13,523 nucleotides of DNA from Chloroflexota bacterium (lineage in GTDB: Bacteria; Chloroflexota; Dehalococcoidia; Tepidiformales; Tepidiformaceae): positions 1-13,523 of the forward strand of contig JANXYE010000036.1 in the NCBI GenBank assembly GCA_025350285.1, in the 5' to 3' direction. Both the position numbers and the translations under genes were made by a program. Below, piece by piece: positions 1-6,749 of this stretch. The notes beneath the pieces are model-generated. The model saw nothing but the letters and a program-made list of their open reading frames with translations, ran no database searches and had not been told where the DNA came from. The stretch's first letter is position 1. Every line of letters begins with the position of its first letter.

Positions 1-1
1 G

Positions 2-847
2 CCGCGCTGGTTGAGGGGGTTGGCCACCTTCTCGCGGAAGCAGCCGATAGCGGCAGCCGCGGGCGTCGTCCTGGTGGTTATCTGCGCGATGGCGGTCGCC
101 GCCCCGCTGCTGGCCACGCAGCCGCCAAACGTGCAGCACCTCTCGGATCGGCTGGCCGACCCGAGTTGGGCGCACCCCCTGGGTGGGGACGAACTAGGAC
201 GCGATGTGTGGAGCCGGCTGCTCTATGGTGCACGGGTGTCGCTAGGGGCCGGTCTCGGCGCGACCGCGATCGGTGTGGCGGTGAGCGTCGTGCTGGGCCT
301 TATCAGCGGCTATGCGGGCGGAATCATCGACATGATCATTCAACGGATCATGGACGCGATCATGGCGCTCCCGCCCTTGATTCTGCTCCTGGTGCTGGCC
401 AGTACGCTCGACCAGAACTTCCGCAACGTGATCATCGCTATCGCGATATTCGTGGCGCCGGGGACCGCGCGGGTGGTCCGGGGGTCGGTGTTGACGCTCA
501 AGGAGATGGCTTTCGTGGAGGCCGAGCGCGCGATCGGAGCCTCGCCGGCGCGGATCGTCTTCGGACACATCATGCCGAACACGTTCGCGCCGGTGATTGT
601 GCTCACTTCGATCACCGTAGGCACTGTGATAATCATTGAAGCGGCGCTCGGCTACCTGGGCCTCTCGGTGCGGATTCCCACCGCCACCTGGGGCAACATG
701 TTGAACAGCGGGGCGGCGAAGTGGGAGCAGCACCCGCTGCTCGCACTGGCGCCTGGCATCGCCATCATTATCTCGGTCTTCGCGATCAATCTGCTCGGCG
801 ACGGCCTGCGAGACGCGCTCGACCCGCGACTGCGGGGCAAGACGTAG
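2..847 (+). CDS. ABC transporter permease, DppC/OppC type (5' end cut by window)
   Basis: Inner-membrane permease of a peptide/nickel (Dpp/Opp/Nik) ABC importer, normally one of two permeases working with a solute-binding protein and two ATPases. It has a first hydrophobic helix (about residues 15-35 counting from the TTG at 11). The family signature HPLGGDELGRDVWSRLLYG follows at 55-73, then further helices near 77-102, 115-133, 138-150, 195-215 and 248-265. The EAA loop that docks the ATPase is at 170-190 (EAERAIGAS then IMPN). It ends with the family-typical GDGLRDALDPRLRG. The frame is open to the left edge and the TTG at 11 has no ribosome-binding site. Relatives carry more cytoplasmic residues before the first helix, so I treat it as truncated by the window. 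The substrate cannot be read from the permease, and partner genes would lie to the left. Family assignment is secure. Confidence 0.93.
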   Translation, partial: PRWLRGLATFSRKQPIAAAAGVVLVVICAMAVAAPLLATQPPNVQHLSDRLADPSWAHPLGGDELGRDVWSRLLYGARVSLGAGLGATAIGVAVSVVLGLISGYAGGIIDMIIQRIMDAIMALPPLILLLVLASTLDQNFRNVIIAIAIFVAPGTARVVRGSVLTLKEMAFVEAERAIGASPARIVFGHIMPNTFAPVIVLTSITVGTVIIIEAALGYLGLSVRIPTATWGNMLNSGAAKWEQHPLLALAPGIAIIISVFAINLLGDGLRDALDPRLRGKT

Positions 848-874
848 GCTGCGCCGGCTCGACCGACGCCGTCC

Positions 875-1366
875 TCAAGACGCGGCCGTCCGTTCCCGTC
901 CGCGCTTCGTAGCTATCCGCAAGACATGGCGGTTCCCGCGATTCCAGGTGACGTTGAGCGTGACCCCGCTCAGCTTCCACCCGCCCGGCGTCCGCACGAG
1001 CTGGTTCACGTAGTAGCCGCCCATCGTGTAGTAGTTCTCGCCCTCGTCGTTGATGACGAAGTGCTCGGCGCGCATATAGGACGTGCAGGTCGCCTCGTCC
1101 CCGCGAATGTCGTGGACATGATTCGCGCTCAGGTGCTGGGTCGCGTCGAACCCTGCGAACAGGACGCGGGCGCTCTCCACCCAGTCGTCTGCTTTCATCC
1201 GCCCGGGCCGCATATGCACCGACGAGAAGTCCATGTCGATCTCGTCGAGAAAGATTGAGCGCAGGAGCGGCCAGTTGTGCGTATCGAGGCCGGTGGCGTA
1301 GCGGTTTACGACATCGCTGATTTCGGCGCGGTCAACGAGCATCTGGACCTGCTGTTCGGGAGTCAC
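875..1366 (-). CDS. NTF2/SnoaL-like family protein
   Basis: About 163 residues with the layout of the SnoaL-like/NTF2 cone fold: an N-terminal helix (AEISDVVNRYATGLDTHNW, 14-32), the RSIFLDEIDMDF strand region, the conserved TQHLSANHVHDI (77-88), and a C-terminal sheet ending GGWKLSGVTLNVTW. Family members act as small dehydratases, isomerases or hydroxylases, or as ligand-binding proteins. The specific reaction cannot be inferred here. The frame stays open upstream to 1465. I choose the GTG at 1366 because GAGG lies 5 nt upstream on this strand and because the Arg-rich upstream translation is unlike the family. The gene converges on the ABC permease gene and is divergent from the rlmD-like gene, with a candidate -10 element at 1390-1404. 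Confidence 0.82.
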   Translation of the reverse strand: MTPEQQVQMLVDRAEISDVVNRYATGLDTHNWPLLRSIFLDEIDMDFSSVHMRPGRMKADDWVESARVLFAGFDATQHLSANHVHDIRGDEATCTSYMRAEHFVINDEGENYYTMGGYYVNQLVRTPGGWKLSGVTLNVTWNRGNRHVLRIATKRGRERTAAS

Positions 1367-1389
1367 GGCGGCCTCGTTGTGAAGGGATT

Positions 1390-1404
1390 GGAGCGCGAGC
1401 CTAC
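1390..1404 (-). promoter_or_regulatory. Candidate -10 element for the SnoaL-like gene
   Basis: On the minus strand this reads GTAGGCTCGCGCTCC, close to GTAGACTCACGCCAC in front of the ABM gene and GTAGACTTGCGCCAT in front of the second hydrolase. A start about 7 nt downstream of TAGGCT would give a leader of roughly 25 nt containing the GAGG ribosome-binding site. No good -35 box is visible. This is inference from recurrence and spacing. Confidence 0.35.
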
Positions 1405-1482
1405 GCCCGTGGGGCGCCGGGCGGCAACGAGGGCGCTCGCGACGGTTTGCTCGTGAGTCGCGCATCGTGAACCGTGAACCTC

Positions 1483-2706
1483 ATGCCTCGACGCCATCGC
1501 AAGCCAGAAGTCACCGAGCCGCCGTTTCCGGGGGACACGCTGACCCTCCGTGTCGGGGAGATCGTTTCGGGCGGCTCGGCGATCGCGCATCTCAACGATG
1601 GCCGGGTCGTGTTCGTGGCCTACGCGGCGCCCGGAGAGCAGGTGGAGGCGACCGTCGAGGCGGTCCACCCGGACTACATCGAAGCGGCCGTCACAAAGGT
1701 CCTCGACCCGTCCGGCGACCGAGTCGAGGCGCGTTGCGGGCTGTTCGGGCGCTGCGGCGGTTGCCAACTCCAGCACATGACCTACGAGGCCCAACTCCGC
1801 GCAAAAGAAGCGATCGTGCGCGAACAGCTCCGGCGGATCGGCAAGCTGGATGACGCCGTCGTACGGCCGATTGTGGGCGCGGACGAACCCTGGGCCTACC
1901 GCAACCACCTGCGCTTCTCGACCGGGAACATGTACGGCGACATCGGCTTCATCACGCGGCGCGGACGGGGACTGCTCAAGGTGGAGTCCTGTCCGATCGC
2001 GGTGCCCTGGGTGAACGAGGTGCTGCCCGCATTCCAGGGCAAGGGCAGCGGCCTTCACCAGGTCCAGATCCGTCATTCGGCCGAGACGCGGAGTTTCCTC
2101 ATTTCTCCGGCCGTGCCGGACGTGCAGGTGGCCACGGGTCAACGTTCGTACCTCGAAGAACTTGGCGGGCGCCGCTTCCAGGTGAGCGCCTCGGCGTTCT
2201 TCCAGGTGAATCACGCCCAGGCGGAGCGGATGATGCAGCTCGTGGGCGAGGCGTTGCCTGACCATGGGCGGGTGCTCGTCGATGCGTTTGCGGGGGTCGG
2301 CACGTTCGCCGTCCTCTTCGCGCACCGCTTCGAGCGCGTGATCGCCATCGAGGAATCCCACAGCGCGGCGAAAGACGCGCAAGTCAACATCGCCGATACG
2401 CCGAACGTCGAGATGCATATGGGCAAGGTGGAGGACCTGCTCCCGTTGCTCGATGCCGCGCCGGACGCGGTGGTGCTGGACCCTCCACGGCCGGGATGCC
2501 ACCGGGCCGTGCTGGATGCGCTGATAAAGTTCCGGCCCGGTGTCGTCGTCTACGTTTCCTGCAACCCGGCAACGCTCGCGCGGGATCTCCGCATACTCGT
2601 CGATGGCGGCTACCAGGTGGACACCGTCACGCCGCTCGACATGTTCCCGCAGACCGGGCACATCGAATGCGTGGCGCGTCTTTCGCTGATGGACGCGGGG
2701 GCGTGA
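1483..2706 (+). CDS. rlmD: 23S rRNA (uracil-5-)-methyltransferase, RlmD/RumA (TrmA) family
   Basis: SAM-dependent enzyme that makes 5-methyluridine in rRNA. It is 407 residues long with the full family architecture. A TRAM-like OB domain lies at about 17-75. Four cysteines for a [4Fe-4S] cluster are at 85, 91, 94 (CGLFGRCGGC) and 170 (ESCPI). The SAM-binding motif VDAFAGVGTF is at 266-275 and DPPRPGCH at 333-340. The catalytic nucleophile Cys360 lies in SCNPATLARD, and the C-terminal FPQTGHIECV contains the catalytic Glu396. The exact target uridine (RlmD, RlmC or RlmCD type, or tRNA U54) is not decided by these motifs, so the symbol is a best fit. I use the ATG at 1483; a GTG at 1474 is also in frame and neither has a clear ribosome-binding site. 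It overlaps maf by 4 bp, implying translational coupling. Confidence 0.92.
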   Translation: MPRRHRKPEVTEPPFPGDTLTLRVGEIVSGGSAIAHLNDGRVVFVAYAAPGEQVEATVEAVHPDYIEAAVTKVLDPSGDRVEARCGLFGRCGGCQLQHMTYEAQLRAKEAIVREQLRRIGKLDDAVVRPIVGADEPWAYRNHLRFSTGNMYGDIGFITRRGRGLLKVESCPIAVPWVNEVLPAFQGKGSGLHQVQIRHSAETRSFLISPAVPDVQVATGQRSYLEELGGRRFQVSASAFFQVNHAQAERMMQLVGEALPDHGRVLVDAFAGVGTFAVLFAHRFERVIAIEESHSAAKDAQVNIADTPNVEMHMGKVEDLLPLLDAAPDAVVLDPPRPGCHRAVLDALIKFRPGVVVYVSCNPATLARDLRILVDGGYQVDTVTPLDMFPQTGHIECVARLSLMDAGA

Positions 2707-3314
2707 GGCGGGTCGTGCTGGCCTCCGCTTCGCCCCGGCGCCGGGATCTGCTCACCGCTCTTCTTGACTCGTTCGAAGTGCGCCCCGCCGACATCCCGGA
2801 AGACGCCGGGGACGATCCCGAAGAAGGAGCGGCCAGGCTGGCGCGGGAGAAAGCGCTCGCCGTCGCGGCCGCCGAGCCGAACGCCGTCATCATCGGCTCG
2901 GACACGATTGTCCACGATGGGACGCGATCGTTCGGCAAGCCGATCGATGCCAACGAGGCCGTCGCGATCTGGTCCGCGTTACGCGGCCGAGAGCATCGTG
3001 TTTTTACGGGCGTAGCGGTCGCTGCTCGCGGAGGTGTCGCCACGCTCATCAGCGAGAGCGCCGTCGAGCTGGCGAACCTGCCCGACGAAGCCGTTGCCGC
3101 CTACGTCGCTTCGGGCCGCCCGCTGGACAAAGCGGGGGCCTACGCCATCCAGGACGAAGACGTGCCGACTGTTTCGGCGTTGTCCGGGTGCTACTGCGGC
3201 GTCATGGGCCTCCCCCTGTGGAAGACGAAGACGCTCTTGGAATGGGCCGGCGTTGCCTGCCGGGCGCCGGATTCGACCTACAGCCGTTGCGCAACCTGCC
3301 CGGAACGGCCATAG
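2703..3314 (+). CDS. maf: Maf-family nucleoside triphosphate pyrophosphatase
   Basis: House-cleaning enzyme that hydrolyses non-canonical or selected NTPs to NMP and pyrophosphate. It is 203 residues from the GTG at 2703, which overlaps the upstream TGA as GTGA. Signatures are SASPRR (8-13), the acidic GSDTIV with Asp67, FGKP (77-80), GREHRVFTGVAV (95-106), PLDKAGAYAIQ (140-150) and GVMGLPL (166-172). The canonical GDYYNVVGLPL segment is here SGCYCGVMGLPL. An additional C-terminal tail carries Cys186, Cys196 and Cys199 (CATC near the end). I cannot say from sequence whether it prefers dTTP/UTP or m7GTP. Pairing with an RNA methyltransferase fits nucleotide or RNA housekeeping. The family call is firm and the start well supported. 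Confidence 0.93.
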   Translation: MRRVVLASASPRRRDLLTALLDSFEVRPADIPEDAGDDPEEGAARLAREKALAVAAAEPNAVIIGSDTIVHDGTRSFGKPIDANEAVAIWSALRGREHRVFTGVAVAARGGVATLISESAVELANLPDEAVAAYVASGRPLDKAGAYAIQDEDVPTVSALSGCYCGVMGLPLWKTKTLLEWAGVACRAPDSTYSRCATCPERP

Positions 3315-3332
3315 CCAGCACGGCCGGGGCTC

Positions 3333-3347
3333 GTAGAATGCGCCCAT
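3333..3347 (+). promoter_or_regulatory. Candidate -10 element before first alpha/beta hydrolase
   Basis: GTAGAATGCGCCCAT, with TAGAAT matching the bacterial -10 consensus at five of six bases. A start near 3346 would give a leader of about 20 nt carrying AGGAGG (3349-3354), well placed for the ATG at 3366. No convincing -35 is present. It belongs to the recurring GTAGACT-like set. Confidence 0.4.
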
Positions 3348-3365
3348 TAGGAGGAGGCAGAAGCT

Positions 3366-4121
3366 ATGCCCTACATCGAACGCGATGGCGTGAAGATCTA
3401 CTACGAGGAGATGGGCGCAGGTCCCGCCGTGCTGCTCAGCCACGGCTACAGCGCGACCTCACAGATGTGGCGCGGTCAGGCCGGGCTGGCCGATCGCTAC
3501 CATCTCATCACCTGGGACATGCGTGGCCACGGCCTCACCGACAGCCCGGACGACCAGGCGGAATATTCGGAGCAGCAGACGGCCGACGATATGGCGGCAA
3601 TTCTCAGGGCGTGCGGCGAAGAGCAGGCGGTCATCGGGGGTCTCTCCCTCGGCGGGTACATGTCGCTCGCCTTCAACGTCGCCTACCCCGCGATGGTGCG
3701 CGCGTTGATGCTGTTCGATACCGGCCCCGGCTACAAGAATCCCGTCGCCCGCGAAGGCTGGAACAGGACGTCCGAGGCGCGGGCGGTGGCGTTCGAGACC
3801 ATGGGGCTTGGCGCGCTGGGTCAGAGCGCGGAAGTTCTCGCGAGCACGAACCGGTCGGCGGACGGGCTTGCGCGCGCGGCCCGTGGGATGCTGGCGCAGG
3901 TTGATTCGCGGATCATCGAGTCCCTTCCGAATATCGACGTTCCCACGCTCGTACTCGTTGGTGCGAACGACACGCCGTTCCTCGGTGGCACCGACTACAT
4001 GGCGGCGAAGATCCCCGGTGCGAAGCGGATCACCATCGCCGATGCGGGCCATGCTTCGAATATCGATCAGCCAGCCGCCTTCAACGCCGCCGTTGAGGAG
4101 TTCCTGGCGTCGCTGCCGTAG
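3366..4121 (+). CDS. Alpha/beta hydrolase
   Basis: 251-residue cytoplasmic alpha/beta-fold hydrolase, the usual length for the single-domain family. The catalytic triad can be placed by motif: nucleophile Ser94 in GLSLGG, acid Asp202 in VGANDTPF, and base His229 in DAGHASNI. An HG oxyanion motif lies in LLSHGYSAT (23-31), and the WDMRGHGLTDSP block is typical. AGGAGG is 12 nt before the ATG, so the start is secure. Substrate is unknown: similar proteins include esterases, lactonases (3-oxoadipate enol-lactonase-like) and C-C hydrolases. The next gene starts 6 nt downstream, suggesting co-transcription. There is no signal peptide. Confidence 0.9.
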   Translation: MPYIERDGVKIYYEEMGAGPAVLLSHGYSATSQMWRGQAGLADRYHLITWDMRGHGLTDSPDDQAEYSEQQTADDMAAILRACGEEQAVIGGLSLGGYMSLAFNVAYPAMVRALMLFDTGPGYKNPVAREGWNRTSEARAVAFETMGLGALGQSAEVLASTNRSADGLARAARGMLAQVDSRIIESLPNIDVPTLVLVGANDTPFLGGTDYMAAKIPGAKRITIADAGHASNIDQPAAFNAAVEEFLASLP

Positions 4122-4127
4122 CGCGCC

Positions 4128-4925
4128 ATGTCGGGTACGCTCGTCGGGATGAAGGAACCGTCTTCGTGTTTGCTGCCCCCGGCGCTCGTGCGCGCCCTCT
4201 ACCAGGTGAAGTCCGGGCTGGTGCTCGCGGGACGAGACATGGAACTCGTGTCGGGTGATGCCGCGGCGGCGATCGAGGCGGCATGTGCCGCGGCGCCGGA
4301 GTTCGTCGTCGGTAGTGCGTCCAGCGCTGAGGCGGTGGTGGACCTCGTGGACGAGCGGATCCGGGGGATTTCGGGCCTGTCCGTGACGCTACCGGTCGCG
4401 CCGAAGGGACTGGTTTCTACGGCCGTGCACATGGCTGTCGTTGTGGCCCTGCGGAAGCAGCTCCTGCCTGCGCTCTACCGGCTGGAGGCCATCCTTCAAC
4501 CGCGTGTCCACGAATCGGCCGAGACGGCGGAGGCGATCACCCTGGTCGAACGAGCCCGTCGCCGCATGGGCGGTTCGGCCGAGGCCCTGCGCGAAGTGGC
4601 GCTGGCCGGGCCGCAGGCCGATCCGCGCTTCCCGGGGGAGGAACAGAGCCTCGCCGCGCGTGCCCTCGGGTTCATCAACCAGGCTGAAAAGGTGCAGCTC
4701 AAGCTCGCGCCCGGCAACCTGCGCCCCGGTGGCACGTGGGACGCGGCGTTGGAAACGCTGATGCAGCTTGACCTGCTCGATGCGGTGCTGGCGCACATTT
4801 CTGGTGTTGCCGCGACCACACCGGCGCCGCGACAACCGCAGGTGTGGCTCGCGATGGGGACGCTGCTCCTCTGGCGCATCGACGAATGCGTCGCGGCGGC
4901 CGGCGCGTTCCCGACAAGCTCATGA
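4128..4925 (+). CDS. Degenerate fumarase/aspartase-superfamily-like protein, probably non-catalytic
   Basis: 265 residues, apparently intact and without internal stops. By eye it aligns to the N-terminal half of class II fumarase/aspartase lyases. PPALVRALYQVK (17-28) matches the segment after the N-terminal domain of those enzymes. GSASSAEAVVDLVDERI (62-78) sits where the GSGTSTNMNANEVIA motif belongs. STAVHMAVVVAL followed by RKQLLPALYRLEAIL (97-123) matches the helix after SSNDTFPT. At the SSND substrate site it has APKG (91-94). The C-terminal GSSxMPxKxNP signature is absent, and the family norm is about 460 residues. I infer a truncated relative with no lyase activity; the role is unknown. 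Start is ATG 4128 or the in-frame ATG 4149. A TACGCT at 4136-4141 lies 7 nt before the second, which would suit a leaderless transcript. Confidence 0.65.
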   Translation: MSGTLVGMKEPSSCLLPPALVRALYQVKSGLVLAGRDMELVSGDAAAAIEAACAAAPEFVVGSASSAEAVVDLVDERIRGISGLSVTLPVAPKGLVSTAVHMAVVVALRKQLLPALYRLEAILQPRVHESAETAEAITLVERARRRMGGSAEALREVALAGPQADPRFPGEEQSLAARALGFINQAEKVQLKLAPGNLRPGGTWDAALETLMQLDLLDAVLAHISGVAATTPAPRQPQVWLAMGTLLLWRIDECVAAAGAFPTSS

Positions 4926-5214
4926 GGGTGTGCCAAAGGTCGGTCGGCTCGCTTGAGGTTGCTCTTACGGCGTCCGGGGCACCGATAGCATAGGCGGTCA
5001 ACTCGGCCGCATTCGAGTAACCCGGAGCAATCCAAACGCGTGCCGCCGAGTCGAGACCGTACACCAGTCGGGCGTCGCTAACCGGTGCCACGGGTGCTCG
5101 ATGACGCACAGGTCGCCTCCGCTCCGGGCCGCGGGAGGCGGCGGGCAGCGCGCGGCCACCGACGTGGGCATCCGCTGAAAGCCGCCGAAGACGCTGAACG
5201 ACACGTTTGGTCAC
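4920..5214 (-). pseudogene. Unassigned gap with a possible gene remnant
   Basis: The interval between 4925 and 5282 has no convincing intact gene. On the minus strand one frame (about 5080 down to 4920) gives protein-like sequence containing DSAARVWIAPGYSNAAEL and AYAIGAPDAVRA. Another minus frame (about 5204-5080) gives FGGFQRMPTSVAARC and GGDLCVIEHPWHR. The two do not join in one frame, as expected of a frameshifted relic, but I recognise no family. It may be chance coding in GC-rich DNA. Confidence 0.2.
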
Positions 5215-5245
5215 CTCTGCCGCAAGACCGTTTGTGAGGCACCGC

Positions 5246-5260
5246 GTAGACTCACGCCAC
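5246..5260 (+). promoter_or_regulatory. Candidate -10 element before ABM gene
   Basis: GTAGACTCACGCCAC lies 36 nt before the ATG at 5282. TAGACT as a -10 puts the transcript start near 5259, upstream of the CGAGG ribosome-binding site at 5271-5275. It is one of the best matches in the recurring set. No -35 was recognised. Confidence 0.4.
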
Positions 5261-5281
5261 TCCTATCCAACGAGGTTCCTC

Positions 5282-5590
5282 ATGATCACAATCGTCGCCA
5301 AGCTCACCGCTGTCGAAGGCAAGGCCGATGCCCTGCGCGCCGCCCTCACGGAAATGGTCGGTAACGTGAAGAAGAACGAGTCCGGGCCGGTGGCCTGCTA
5401 TTCGCTGCATACGTCCGACACGGACCCGAACCTCTTCCTGTTTTACGAGCAATACGCGAACGACGCGGCGGTGGAGGCCCACGGCAAGACGGACCACATG
5501 CGGGCGATGGGCCTCGCCATGCGTGACCAGGGCCTTACGGCCGCCCGGCCAGTGGTCGAGCGGTACACGCAGATTGCCGGTATCAACTAG
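5282..5590 (+). CDS. Antibiotic biosynthesis monooxygenase (ABM)-domain protein
   Basis: 102-residue dimeric alpha-beta barrel protein of the ABM/YgiN type. It opens with a strand (MITIVAKLTAVEGKADALR), followed by a helix and the characteristic CYSLHTSDTDPNLFLFYEQY (37-56). Then come the helix around AHGKTDHMRAM and the closing strand VVERYTQIAG. Family members are cofactor-free quinol monooxygenases, haem-degrading enzymes or small-molecule binders. Nothing here fixes the substrate. GAGG lies 7 nt before the ATG, which decides the start; the frame stays open upstream without protein-like content. It stands alone between two non-coding gaps. Confidence 0.88.
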   Translation: MITIVAKLTAVEGKADALRAALTEMVGNVKKNESGPVACYSLHTSDTDPNLFLFYEQYANDAAVEAHGKTDHMRAMGLAMRDQGLTAARPVVERYTQIAGIN

Positions 5591-5899
5591 GCATCGACCA
5601 AAGACGCACCTGCCGCGGGAACTCGCTCCGCGATTCGCCCCAACCGGGAGGATCCGCGCCCTCCGCACCTCTGGAGCTGTTTGGGACGGCGGTGCTCGTC
5701 ATCGTCCAGGTGCTCTGGATCCCTCCCGAGTTCCGCCTCCGGCCACCTGTTCCTGCTGCGCCGCCTCTTCGAGGTGAACGACGCGGCGGCGAATACCGCT
5801 AACAAGATGGCGACTATCGCTCGGGCGTGGCTATCGTCACGCTCCTCATCGCGTTTATCCGGATCGCCTGGCGAAGCGGACGGCAAGGCCCGCCGGGCG
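5591..5899 (+). other. Non-coding gap with frame-broken membrane-helix fragments
   Basis: No intact gene is supported. One plus-strand frame encodes GTAVLVIVQVLWIPPEF (about 5683-5733). A second frame encodes GHLFLLRRLFEVNDAAANTA (about 5741-5800). The first frame then resumes with SGVAIVTLLIAFIRIAWRSG (about 5821-5880) after a TAA. Two hydrophobic stretches either side of a polar loop suggest a small two-helix membrane protein broken by two frameshifts, real or from assembly. The alternative is chance. Confidence 0.25.
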
Positions 5900-5913
5900 G
5901 TAGCATAGGCAAT
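5900..5913 (+). promoter_or_regulatory. Candidate -10 element before SDR pair
   Basis: GTAGCATAGGCAAT. TAGCAT would start transcription near 5913, just ahead of GGAGG (5919-5923) and the ATG at 5928. It is a weaker member of the recurring set and has no clear -35. Confidence 0.3.
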
Positions 5914-5927
5914 CCTACGGAGGCAAC

Positions 5928-6749
5928 ATGGTGCGTGAACTGTTCAGGTTGGATGGCCAGGTGGCCATCGTGACTGGCGGCGGCCGGGGCCTCGGCCGGG
6001 AGATGGCGCTCTCGCTCTCGGACGCCGGAGCGGAAGTGACCCTCGCCAGCCGGACCCACAGCCAGCTCGAATCTACCGCGGCATTCATCGCGGCAAAGAC
6101 CGGCCGCTCTCCGCTCTGCGTCCCCACCGATGTGCGCGAATCCGCCCAGATGGATGAACTGGTAGCGGCAACGGTCGCCAAGTTCGGGCGCCTGGACATC
6201 ATGGTGAACAACGCCGGCATCGGCGACCGCCGTGGGGCGGGGAGCCGCATCTGGGAACTCGAAGACGAAGACTGGGCTGACGGCATCGCCGTTAACCTGA
6301 ACTCGGCGTTTTTCGGCAGCCGCGCCGCCATCCGGCAGTTTCGCACTCAGGAGAGCGCCGGGGTTGTCATCAACGTCGCGAGCGGGTTCGGGATGCGCGC
6401 CTCGACCGGTTCAGTTAGCTACGGCGCGGCAAAAGCTGGAGTCATCTCGCTGACCAAGAGCGTCGCCGCCCAGGTGGCCGGCGAGGGGATGCGGGTCAAC
6501 TGCATCGTCCCTGGTTTCCTGGTCCAGGCCCCCCCTGAGACGGACGACGAGCGCGAGATGATCGCCCAGCGGGGGCGCTTCAACACGGCCCGGCGCCTTG
6601 GCGAAGCGTGGGAGATGGGGCCGCTGGCCGTTTTCCTCGCCTCCCGTGCATCGAGCTACATCACCGGCGAGATCTTCGTGATCGATGGTGGCGGGCTCGC
6701 TGGTGGTGTCGCGCCGCTGGGCCAGGGATTGGTGGAGGTGGCCTCGTGA
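5928..6749 (+). CDS. SDR family NAD(P)-dependent oxidoreductase
   Basis: 273-residue classical short-chain dehydrogenase/reductase with a Rossmann fold. The cofactor glycine motif TGGGRGLG is at 16-23 and NNAG at 94-97. The catalytic tetrad is Asn123, Ser152 (NVASGFG), Tyr165 and Lys169 (YGAAK). The C-terminal ITGEIFVIDGGG is the usual end of FabG-like members. The segment SRTHSQLE after the second strand has Arg42, which would favour NADP(H), but this is suggestive only. GGAGG 4 nt before the ATG fixes the start. It overlaps the next SDR gene by 4 bp. The substrate is unknown; annotation as FabG would be over-specific, since no acyl carrier or fatty-acid genes are nearby. Confidence 0.93.
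   Translation: MVRELFRLDGQVAIVTGGGRGLGREMALSLSDAGAEVTLASRTHSQLESTAAFIAAKTGRSPLCVPTDVRESAQMDELVAATVAKFGRLDIMVNNAGIGDRRGAGSRIWELEDEDWADGIAVNLNSAFFGSRAAIRQFRTQESAGVVINVASGFGMRASTGSVSYGAAKAGVISLTKSVAAQVAGEGMRVNCIVPGFLVQAPPETDDEREMIAQRGRFNTARRLGEAWEMGPLAVFLASRASSYITGEIFVIDGGGLAGGVAPLGQGLVEVAS

Noticed and set aside
1363..2661. A 432-codon open frame on the minus strand
   Set aside because: It lies opposite the rlmD-like gene, is His/Arg-rich, and has no recognisable motif. It is a shadow of the GC-rich coding strand.
5165..5230. Plus-strand TLNDTFGHLCRK, faintly like the C-terminal tyrosine motif of phage-type integrases
   Set aside because: It follows an in-frame stop, and no upstream catalytic Arg/His boxes or att-like repeats are visible. 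The similarity is too short.
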